From contig CM049318.1 of assembly GCA_026874595.1 (NCBI GenBank), forward strand, positions 18,400,241-18,464,240: a DNA stretch of 64,000 bases, written 5' to 3'. Source of the DNA: Sipunculus nudus. Taxonomy: Eukaryota; Annelida; Sipuncula; Golfingiida; Sipunculidae. The notes under the pieces were generated by a model. That model was not told the origin of the DNA. It searched no databases and saw only the letters and a list, made by a program, of their open reading frames with translations. Below, piece by piece: positions 22,601-34,600 of this stretch (positions are counted from its first letter, which is position 1; every line of letters starts with the position of its first letter). Both the position numbers and the translations under genes were made by a program.

Positions 22601-25600
22601 AGATATAAACCCTATAACTTATAAATCTTTATTTTCTTTACCAACCTTCATTCCATTCTGGTTTGCAAGTTATTGGTTGCATTTTCCATGAAGTATTCTA
22701 AATTTTGTAATTTTCAGTTTCAAAATAACACAGTAATTTACATGTTTTCTTAGTATAATACCTGATCAATACAAGTGGGGTCTATTTTGTTACATTCTTA
22801 ACATTCCAAAAGCTGCTCACTACTTTGGTATATTAATGTTCAGTCAAAACATAATTTTTCTGTAGGCTAAGTTCCACTGCTAATTGCACATACAGCAAGT
22901 TTTTTGCTGAACCATATTACCTCAGGGGTTTAGATTTGCTGTCCATGAATGATAGTAAGACTGTCTTAAGAATGACTGGAATATATGTGTTACTGTTACT
23001 TCTTTCAGCTTGATGTATAAACTGAATATATTACCACTGAAAAAATACTTTTTTTTTATCACATTATAGTTTCATGATATAAAGTAATGCATCACAGCAA
23101 ACTTGTGATTTCATGCAGATAAAAATTATTTATGTTTTTCTGAGCTCTGATGCAGTGGTGCATTCCATGATCATACCCATCAGAAAATAGAAATATAACT
23201 TGAGTGTTGTTTCGCCAGGTACTTCATGGCTTTCATATGAACTATGAAAGAGAAAGAATCAGCAAAGGCCCTAGTACTAGTAAAAGTACCCCATGTATTG
23301 CAGACATTTCACATTGCAGACACGGCACATGCGTGATCATTGTGCCAGGGCTCTCTCTCTCTCTCTTGCTGTCTCTCTCATTGTCTCTCTTCTTCGCTCT
23401 CTCTCTCTCTCTTTGTGCTATTTGTCCAGTTCTGTTTGAGATTCTAGTCAGTACTTGTTGAGACACTTCGCTGTTATAAATCTTTATCAGCCTACATTCT
23501 CAGATGTGAACAGTACTCAACAGACACTTACAGGACAGCAAAGCTTAGGCTGTTTAGGATCATATAATGTGAGAGATCATACACGCAATTTACAGTACCT
23601 CTTATTCTATATACAGTGACAGACTATTTAGATTTTCCTTTCTCATAATCTTGAATTTGGTTTAAGATAAAAAATATGTGATATACTGAAACATTGGGCA
23701 TTTCAGTTGATAAGATTCTGTGTGCATGATAGGGGTGTTCCTCAAAACAGTTTAAACACAGTTTAATTCTGAAATGTTGGGAATGAATAGATATCTGTGA
23801 TCTCTGAGATAAATTTAGATTCAGTAATGATAAAAAATAAAGATATTTGCGGCAATCAGGATTAATTAATTTAAGATATGAAGGTATCAAGTATTGTCTA
23901 GAAATGGATTCATATTTGAAGAGGTAATGCTGGATTCTATATCATTATCAGTAAGATACTATCATAAGGAATAAAATGTATAACAAATGACCCATGGGTC
24001 ATGATGCTCAGCTGACTGGGAAGAGATTCGCAAAAGGAAATTTTATCATCTGAATGGTAGTATATTCCCATTCAACTGAAGCATCAAACAGATTAACCAA
24101 CAGGCCAAGATTGTGTCTGTATTTATATATCTCAAAAATAGAGAAAAAATGTGTAAACTTAAAAAAAAATACAGGTTGCTCCACCAGTCTGCAGAAACTA
24201 ATAAAAACACTTAATGGTCAATATCCATGCAAAGAATCATAGTGATCTCTGCATTAGTTGTTCAGATACTTCAGCTTTTGTATCAAATTTTCCATTATTC
24301 TGAGGGATACTTCGGAGTCCTATAGCTTGAAGGATATGGGTAACAGAGACCTAATTTCAGGTTTCCACAGACACTTTTCATGGGCCTCCTAGCATCACAA
24401 GAATGAAGATTCTAGGTCCAGTTGTTACAATTTGTGCCATATTAACAGATGACAGCATCCTTAAAGGTCTCAAAAATAGAGAAAAAAATTTGTAAAAAAT
24501 TGAAAAATACAGGTGGCGCCACCAGTCTGCAGAAACTGTTGTAACATCTCATGATCAATATGTATGCCAAAAATCATGAAAATCAGTGATGTAGTTAATG
24601 AGATATTGAAGTTTTTGTATGAAATTTTTGACTATTCTGGGGGGCACTTTGGGGCCCCGTAGCTCGAAGGATATGGGTAACAAAGACCTAATTTCTGGTT
24701 TCCAAGGAGACTTTTGATAGGTCTCTCACTGTGTCAAGAATGAAGATTCTAGGTCCAGTCTATAGGATTTGTGCTCTGTTAACAGATGTTCACATTTTTA
24801 AAGGTCTCAAAAATAGAGAAAACAATTCGTAAAAAATAAAAAATTACAGGTGGCGCCACCAGTCTGCAGAAACTGATGAAACATCTCATGATCAATATGT
24901 ATGCCAAAAGTCATGACCATCAGTGATGTAGTTAATGAGATATTGAACTTTTTGTATGAAATTTTTGACTATTCTGGGGGGTACTTTGGGGCCCCATAGC
25001 TCGAAGGATATGGGTAACAGAGACCTAATTTCTATTTCCAAGGAGATTTTTTATCGACCTCTCTCTGTGTCAAGAATGAAGATTCTAGGTCAAGTCCATA
25101 GGATTTGTGCCCTGTTAACAGATGTTCAAATTTTTTTAAGGTCTCAAAAATAGAGAAAAAAATTCGTAAAAAAAAACGAAAAATACAGGTGGCGCCACCA
25201 GTCTGCAGGAACTGATGGAACATTTCATGATTAATATGTATGCCAAAAATCATGACCATCAGTGATGTAGTTAATGAGATATTGAAGTTTTTGTATGAAA
25301 TTTTTTACTATTCTGGGGGGTACTTTGGGGCCCCATAGCTGGAAGAATATGGGTAACAGAGACCTAATTTCTATTTCCAAGGAGATTTTTTATCGACCTC
25401 TCAGAGTTAAGTTACAAGATTCTAGGTCCAGCGATTACGATTTGTGCCTAGTTAATGGACAGACAGACGACGGACAAAGAGTGATCGCTATAGCTCAGCA
25501 TGACTGATAGTCAGCTGAGCTAAAAATTAATATGTATATACGCAATACATACATTCATATATGTATGTATATATCTGTATTTATAAATGTCTATGTATAT

Positions 25601-28600
25601 TTAAAAACAGAAATAATCAAAAGCAGAAAAAATGAAATACATTATGTATTTCAGTCTTCCCAATTTTGGATGGCATTTCTTTGCAAATGTCAAACCTGAA
25701 AATAAACCAAGTTTATTGAAAAACATGAAATGCATTATGTATACTGAATTTCAGTTGGTTGGTCCAAAACTGACATTCTGTATGCTTGGTAAAACACTGA
25801 TTTGTTTTATTAGCAGGAAGATCCCTGTAAAGCTAAAAAAAAAAGGTATTGTTCTCAAGCACTGCCTGTGTCAATTTTAACCTCCACATCAAAAATTTTT
25901 ATTTTGATTTTCATCTTTCAAGAAGATAAAATTATACAATTTTGATAAGTTTTCCTTTTTTAGCTCAGCTGACTGAAAATGATCTGAGCTATAGCGATCA
26001 CTCTTTGTCCGACGTCGGTCTGTCTGTCCATCTGTCCTTCTGTCCGTCCGTTAACCAGACACAAATTGTAATCGCTGGGCCTAGAATCTTGTAATTTGGC
26101 ATTCTGAGAGGTCCATGAAAAATCTCCTTTTAAACCAGAAATTGAGCCTCTGTTACCCATATCCTTGGAACTATGTGGCCCCAAAGTACCCCCCCCCCCC
26201 AGAATAGTCAAAAATTTCATACAAAAACTTCAATATCTCAATAACTCCATCACTGATGGTCATGATTTTTGGCATACATATTGATCATGAGATGTGCCAT
26301 CAGTTCCTGCAGACTGGTGGCGCCACCTGTATTTTTCGATTTTTTATGAATTTTTTTTCTATATTTTTAAGACCTTTAAAAATGTGAACATCTGTTAACA
26401 GGGCACAAATCATAAAGGCTTGACCTAGAATCTTCATTCTTGACACAGTAAGAGACCTATGAAAAGTCTGCATGAAAACCTGAAATAATGTCTCTGTTAC
26501 CCATATCATTTGAGCTGTGGGGCTCCCAATAACCCCTAAGAATAATTTGAAAATTTGATAAAAACAAACTGCAACATCTCAATAACTACAACACTGATGG
26601 TCATGATTTTTGGCATACATATTGATCAAGAGGTGTTCCATCAGTTCCTGCAGACTGGTGGTGCCACCTGTATTTTTTTCAAATTTTCACAATTTTTATT
26701 TCTCTATTTTTGAGACTTTTAAGGATGTAGTTATATGTTAACAGGGTACAAATCGTAATGACTGGACCTAGAATCTTCATTCTTGACACACAGGGAGACC
26801 CATGAAAAGTCTCCATGGAAACCTGAAATTAGGTCTCTGTTACCTATATCCTTTGAGCTATGGCACTCCAAAGTACAGCTCAGAATAATGGAAAATTTGA
26901 ACTATTTTTTTATTTCAGAAATCATTGCAGGCGGGTGTTTTTGTTATTACCTTTTTTATATGTTTCGATAAAAATGTCACGAGATCAGGGAAAAGCATGA
27001 TAATAACATATTTTTATAAAGCTAAAGCTAAACTATCTGAACAACTAATGCAGAGATCACCATAATTGTTTGAATGGATATTGATCATGGAGTGTTTCAT
27101 CAGTTTCTGCAGACTGGTTGCACCGCCTGTAATTGTTTGGGGTTTTTAACGAATTTTTTTCTCTAATTTTGAGACCTTTAAGATTTAAACATCTGTTAAC
27201 AGGGCACAAATCATAACAACTTTACCTAGAATCTTCATTCTTGACACACAGGGAGACCCATGAAAAGTCTCCATGGAAACCTATATCAGGTCTCTGTTGC
27301 CCATATCCTTCAAGCTGTATGGCTCCAAAATACCCCACAGAATGAAAAATTTGATACAAAAACTGCAGTATCTCCATAACTACAATACTGATGGTCATGA
27401 TTTTTGGCATACATATTGATCATGAGATGTTCCATCCGTTTCTGCAGACTTGGTGCGCCACCTTTTTTTTCAAATTTTTATGAAATTTTTTTCTCTATTT
27501 TTGAGACCTTTAAAGATGTGGTTATCTGTCAGCAGGGTACAAATCGTAACAACTGGACCTAGAATCTTCATTCTTGTCATGCAAGGAGGCCCATGAAAAG
27601 TGTCTGTGCAAACCTGAAATTATGTATCTGAAGTATCTGAACAGCTAATGCAGAGATCACCATGATTCTTTGCATGGATATTGATTATGGTGTGTTTCAT
27701 CTGTTTCTGCAGACTAGTGGAGCCACCTGTATTTTTTTTAAAGTTTACGCATTTTTTCTCTATTTTTGAGATATATAAATACAGTCACAATTTTGGCCTG
27801 TGGTTAATCTGTTTGATGCTTCAGTTGAATGGGTATATACCACCATTCTGATGATAAAATTTCGTTTTGCAAATCTCTTCCCAGTCAGCTGAGCGTCATG
27901 ACCCATGGGTCGATTGTTATGTAGTGCTTTTTTCTGTTTATAAAAATATGTTATTATCATGCTTTTCCCTGATCATGTGACATTTTTATCGAAACATACA
28001 AAAAAGGTAATAACAAAAACACCAGCCTGCACTGATTTCTGAAATAAAAAGTGCCTGGGAACCATACTTTTTTTCTTTTTTTGGCCTAAACAAGAAACAT
28101 TATGACAGTAGTTGACTGATTAAGTCTGGTAACCAGGTGAAGATATTGAATACTTCAGTCATTGTTTTGTGTTTGCCATCTGACAGTGTGCTCAGTGTGA
28201 CAGTGTGTAACCTTGCACGCTCAGAGTGTTGCCATACACACAGACTTTTAGCTCTACTTTGTGTGGATCAATAATACATGTACTATAGAACAAGAATACA
28301 CAGAAAAAGTCGGATCACCCCGTATGGCTCAGTGGTAGAGCAGACGACCGGCAATCGAAGGGTCATGGGTTCGATTCCCATACGGGGTGATCCGACTTTT
28401 TCTGTGTATTCTTGTTCTATATCTCCATGAGATGGACCAGCATGGCCATTCAACATCTTTCTATATAATATTTGATGCACACCATAAAAGGCCATCAGTT
28501 TATCACTGCTACATGCAAAGTCGCCGTGTCGACACATGTAGTATGTATAATACCAGTCACAGTAGTGACGTCACTTCGCTGGTTCCAATGAAAGTGTGCT

Positions 28601-31600
28601 GATACACAGAGGAAATTGGGGATCCCTGTTAGCTCAGTGGTAGAGCAGACGACCGGCAATCGTAGGGTCATGGGTTCGATTCCCATACGGGGTGATCCGA
28701 CTTTTTCTGTGTATTCTTGTTCTATATCTCCATGAGATGGACCAGCATGGCCATTCAACATCTTTCTATATAATACATGTACTGTAAAACAATGAGAATG
28801 ATATTGATAAGGCAACAATATAAGCTGTTGAAACAATATACCCTGTAGGTACAATATATCCTGTAGATACAATATATCCTGCAGATAATTTTTTTTCCTG
28901 TAGATGCAATATATCCTGTAGATACAAAATATCCTGTATTTCATGTATTTTATACAGTATTTCCTTTATTTTTATACAATTTATCCTATAGATCTATACA
29001 ATATATCCTGCAGATCTATACAATTATATATCCTGTAGATCTATAAAATTATATATCCTGTAGATCTATACAGTATACAGCATATATCTTGTATCACATG
29101 CAATAAATCATGTTCTTTGGGACCCCAGGGTTTTACTCATTACCAGTGGGGACACAGCAAATTTCTGGTTACCTAATATTAAATAAAATTGAGTCGTGAT
29201 TTCTTGTAGAAAGTTCTTCGTGTGATGCCAGGCTCTAATAATATCCAGTCCCTGTCTGTGTCAGTTGCCCTAGATCTTCTGACTGACGTCATGGCAGAGT
29301 TTTAATATAGCCCAAATAGGGTTCGCTTGAAATAGATGGTGATACTGATATTTCCTGCTCCTTGCTGCCATAAATATTAAATTTTATTACTGTGTTATTG
29401 AAGACCCTTCACAACTCTTTGCTATGAACACAACACAAGCACACAGATGTTCTGATCATTAAAGCTAGTGACAGCTTTTTCATGACAGATGCACTTGTAC
29501 ATAATCAGTAGTGTGTATTGGAGCAATAGTTTTAAAAAAACCTGTACAAAGTGAAATTATTGATAAACAAAAGGCAACAGTGGTAGCTATAGTGATCAAT
29601 CAGATCCCGACACAGAATCTGTCAATCCCATGCACCACCATGGCTTGTAAAAGGATTAAAATACAATAGTAAACCAGCATGTGAATCTATATGTGTGTTC
29701 ATGTGTTGTGGTCCTGCCAAGCTATACCTAATTTTCACATTTTATTTTTGACTGAATATGTGAAAAATTGGTAACAAAACCTTGGACACTAAAATCCTAA
29801 ATATTTTATGAATATAAACGAGTGGTATACCCATAATTTCATCATTCAACCTGGCATATCCAGGTTTTAATGTGGGTTCCAGGGTTCCACAACCTTCTTG
29901 GGCGAGGGGATGAAAGCACACAAAAGGATGCAAAAGTACTATGGTGACTGCATCCAGGCGAGAATCTATCAGCAGTTAGAAGGGGATTTGTATTGGCAAA
30001 GTCGTAATTGTTATATTAAGTGGAATAATTTTTTTTCAGCCACACCCCTGTCACCCCAAAATCCTTGAATTAATACATACAATACAACTGTTTATAGATA
30101 TGCACACACGTCATCATGCTTTATATTAATTAACAGGCTTCACTGTACAGTTCAACGTATGACCTTTTTCTCTATGATATCATGAAGTTCACTTAATGTA
30201 TTGGTTCTGCAAAGTTCTACATGAAAATCATTGTAGCATAATAAAATACAAGCACAGTGCTCACACCACTGGGTCCCTTTACTTCATGTAATTGGTGCTG
30301 CAAAGTTCTACATGAAAATCATTGTAGCATAATAAAATACAAGCACAGTGCTCACACCACTGGGCCCCTTCACTTCATGTAATTGGTTCTGCAAAGTTTT
30401 ACATGAAAATCATTGTAGCATAATAAAATACAAGCACAGTGCTCACACCACTGGGTCCCTTCACTTCATGTAATTGGTGCTGCAAAGTTCTACATGAAAA
30501 TCATTGTAGCATAATAAAATACAAGCACAGTGCTCACACCACTGGGTCCCTTCACTTCATGTAATTGGTGCTGCAAAGTTCTACATGAAAATCATTGTAG
30601 CATAATAAAATACAAGCACAGTGCTCACACCACTGGGTCCCTTCACTTCATGTAATTGGTGCTGCAAAGTTCTACATGAAAATCATTGTAGCATAATAAA
30701 ATACAAGCACAGTGCTCACACCACTGGGTTCCTTCACTTCATGTAATTGGTTCTGCAAAGTTCTACATGAAAATCATTGTAGCATAATAAAATACAAGCA
30801 CAGTGCTCACACCACTGGGTCCCTTCACTTCATGTAATTGGTGCTGTAAAGTTCTACATGAAAATCATTGTAGCATAATAAAATACAAGCACAGTGCTCA
30901 CACCACTGGGTCCCTTCCCTTCATGTTATTGGTTCTGCAAAGTTCTACATGAAAATCATTGTAGCATAATAAAATACAAGCACAGTGCTCACACCACTGG
31001 GTCCCTTCACTTCATGTAATTGGTGCTGCAAAGTTCTACATGAAAATCATTGTAGCATAATAAAATACAAGCACAGTGCTCACACCACTGGGCCCCTTCA
31101 CTTCATGTAATTGGTTCTGCAAAGTTTTACATGAAAATCATTGTAGCATAATAAAATACAAGCACAGTGCTCACATCACTGGGTCCCTTCACTTCATGTA
31201 ATTGGTGCTGCAAAGTTCTACATGAAAATCATTGTAGCATAATAAAATACAAGCACAGTGCTCACACCACTGGGTCCCTTCACTTCATGTAATTGGTGCT
31301 GCAAAGTTCTACATGAAAATCATTGTAGCATAATAAAATACAAGCACAGTGCTCACACCACTGGGTCCCTTCACTTCATGTAATTGGTGCTGCAAAGTTC
31401 TACATGAAAATTATTGTAGCATAATAAAATACAAGCACAGTGCTCACACCACTGGGTCCCTTCACTTCATGTAATTGGTTCTGCAAAGTTCTACATGAAA
31501 ATCATTGTAGCATAATAAAATACAAGCACAGTGCTCACACCACTGGGTCCCTTCACTTCATGTAATTGGTGCTGCTAAGTTCTACATGAAAATCATTGTA

Positions 31601-34600
31601 GCATAATAAAATACAAGCACAGTGCTCACACCACTGGGTCCCTTCACTTCATGTAATTGGTTCTGCAAAGTTCTACATGAAAATCATTGTAGCATAATAA
31701 AATACAAGCACAGTGCTCACACCACTGGGTCCCTTCACTTCATGTAATTGGTGCTGCAAAGTTCTACATGAAAATCATTGTAGCATAATAAAATACAAGC
31801 ACAGTGCTCACACCACTGGGTCCCTTCACTTCATGTAATTGGTTCTGCAAAGTTCTACATGAAAATCATTGTAGCATAATAAAATACAAGCACAGTGCTC
31901 ACACCACTGGGTCCCTTCACTTCATGTAATTGGTGCTGTAAAGTTCTACATGAAAATCATTGTAGCATAATAAAATACAAGCACAGTGCTCACACCACTG
32001 GGTCCCTTCCCTTCATGTTATTGGTTCTGCAAAGTTCTACATAAAAATCATTGTAGCATAATAAAATACAAGCACAGTGCTCACACCACTGGGTCCCTTC
32101 ACTTCATGTAATTGGTGCTGCAAAGTTCTACATGAAAATCATTGTAGCATAATAAAATACAAGCACAGTGCTCACACCACTGGGTCCCTTCACTTCATGT
32201 AATTGGTGCTGCAAAGTTCTACATGAAAATCATTGTATCATAATAAAATACAAGCACAGTGCTCACACCACTGGGCCCCTTCACCTCATGTTATTGGTGC
32301 TGCAAAGTTCTACATGAAAATCATTGTAGCATAATAAAATACAAGCACAGTGCTCATACCAATTGGTCCCTTGTTTCTCATTCTCTGACTGATAGTTTTC
32401 TACCTAAATTGATTTATTTGTTTTGTAAATGTTTTGGGTGAAAGCTGTACAGTTTATTGCTATAAAGTTGCCTTACTCCACCCTGGCCAGCCATTGTTAA
32501 TTGTTTGTGTGACATCAGTCAAATAAATTTTATGGTAATACATCATTAATCAGCTAGGTCTTTTGACATACCAAAGAGAATATATATACTGTTGGAATTT
32601 ATATAATTTGTATGCATATGATTAAAAAATCAAGTAGTAGAGATTGACACTTGAAGTGAACAACTCCAGTCAAATGAAAATTCATGTTGAGATAAATATA
32701 TTCTGCATATCAGAGCTGTTATGCCGGAGCTTGTTGCATACAAGTGTCAAAATATCAACTGGTCCAGTCTCTTGGCAAGAACACACAGAACACAACATTT
32801 CTATATAATCAAGTGACTTCATATCCAAGATTATTTCATAAATGTCAGAGAGTATTACATAAATATTACAGATTATTACATGAATATCTGAGCTTATCAC
32901 TTAAGAGTCCTATTCATTACAGTGCAGTGTTTGTGTGTGACATGACAGTTGATATCTAAGCCTCAATGTGGTCAGTTTATCATTTTAGTATTTGTTGTGT
33001 TAAAAATGTACATAGATTAAAGATACCATCAGGATGACACTAGGTTTAGTCCTCTGTTATGATTTGTAAAGTTTTTATACCAGTTCTCTGGATTATCAGA
33101 AATCAATTAAAGAATTTAAATCTGTTTTGGTAAAGATTTACTAACATACAATGCTGTGACAAAACACTTGAGATCTAAGAAATAATCTAATCACCCAACA
33201 TCTAAGTTATGGCCCCTGTTGCTCGATTATGCACGGGTATATGTGTATGTCTGTGCGTTGGACATAAGTAATCTGTTGTTTACACACACAGCAGCACCTT
33301 GGGATCAGCTAATCCTCATGGTTCATACAAATGCACTTGAAAATGACCAAAATGGCCGTTGAAAATGACAACTTATTATACTGAAGCCACTTATCCTGTT
33401 GCCACACCAGGTTATGAAAATAGCATTCAGGGTGAACTGTCATCACTAATATTTCAAATACAAGGTTTACCAGAGTATATCAACTAAATAAGGTTAAAAA
33501 AAACATGCATATGATGGGTACAGCTGATATTATGCAACTAGAGAATGCAACTTTAAAAACAGTGTCATAATTTAATATAATTCTGAATTCAGTTAAGTTT
33601 CCTAGATCTGTTGTAAATGGTGTGACCAAGTTAACAATGCGAGTTAGTCATATTTACCAGTAGTTTACAGAATCAGTTTACATGCATGCTGTATCCTAAG
33701 TTCAGGCAGGAGCTGACATGCTGTAAATTGTCAGATTTTAAACTCCAGTGTTGTTCGAACTACTGTGTGTTTTTATAGGTAGTCAAACAAGGTGTCTAAA
33801 ATGTGTGTTGGGCGTAACACAACCATGGCCTGATCCTGTTTCTTCATTCTATAGCAGATGTGTTTTGGTTTCTCCTGCTGAGTGGGCAATGTTTCTAAAT
33901 GAACTACAGCTGTCAATACATCAGGGGTAATTAGGACTAGAGCTGCAGGCCATGTTAAGTATATGACAGCGCCTTAATTCTTGTGCAGAGGCCATGATAT
34001 AAAACTTACATACCCATTAGATCAAATGTTGTAGCATCCACTTAAGCATTTGCAAAGCTGATCATGGTACATTTCTGTATTTTAAAGAATCCATGATTAA
34101 AATTGAATTCAGGAAATTATTAAATCAGTTAACTTGAAAATAATTTAATATTAGGTTCATAATTAGGTCAATCCTCAGGAATTATATATATATATATATA
34201 TATATTATACATCACGTCATTCGTGTGTGCTTATCTCAGGAGACTGCAGGGTAATTGGTTTAATTTCATGATATACAACCTAGCTGTAGGATAATTGAGG
34301 TAATTTCATCAATATTTCATTGCAGTTCAGTGGTAAACTCCAGTACTTCTTTGGGTTATTCAGAATAGAATACAATAAACAGATAAACAAGCTCAAACAT
34401 AATTTACAGTAAAAAAGGCACAAAAAGAAGTTATTGATCAGCATCAAAGGGTTATATTTTAGAAAAGGCTGGCATGACAACATTTATAGAAGCTCTGTCC
34501 CTATGATCATATATCTCAGGCTTGATGTCATTTTATTGATATATACTTGACATGCTGGGCCAGCAGTAACAGTGCTGCCAGCTTAGGATCAAAGGCTGCT

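Larger units (their letters stand above)
16605..23982 (+). other. Intron 1, first part
   Basis: Starts GTAAGT. Holds the nuclear-receptor-like motifs listed separately, TA tracts (17336-17413, 19585-19614), the CTGGGCCAG repeat (19620-19880), an evenly CpG-bearing patch at about 20560-21290, and a CT-rich patch at 23350-23415. No other exon is supported. Confidence 0.7.
28271..28783 (+). mobile_element. Pair of tRNA-derived SINEs between 14-bp direct repeats
   Basis: Two tRNA-like heads (B boxes GGTTCGATTCC at about 28369 and 28672) are each followed by the same ~85-bp body (GTGATCCGACTTTTTCTGTG to CTTTCTATATAATA). ATAATACATGTACT occurs at 28271-28284 and 28770-28783 and may be a target-site duplication around the whole unit. 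Confidence 0.7.

Noticed and set aside
23204-23466. Overlapping frames on both strands
   Set aside because: Leu/Ser and Arg/Glu runs from a CT-rich microsatellite.
28321-28390. Functional tRNA gene
   Set aside because: A and B boxes and T stem are fine, but the anticodon stem has mismatches, the base before the anticodon is C rather than T, and the acceptor-to-D-arm spacing is off; a shared non-tRNA body follows both copies.
28495-28944. 149-codon - strand frame
   Set aside because: It reads through a SINE head (GIEPMTLRLPVVCSTTEL is the usual translation of such heads) and the ATATATCCTG minisatellite.
30190-32370. CRISPR array
   Set aside because: Head-to-tail 91-bp copies without unique spacers, in an animal genome.
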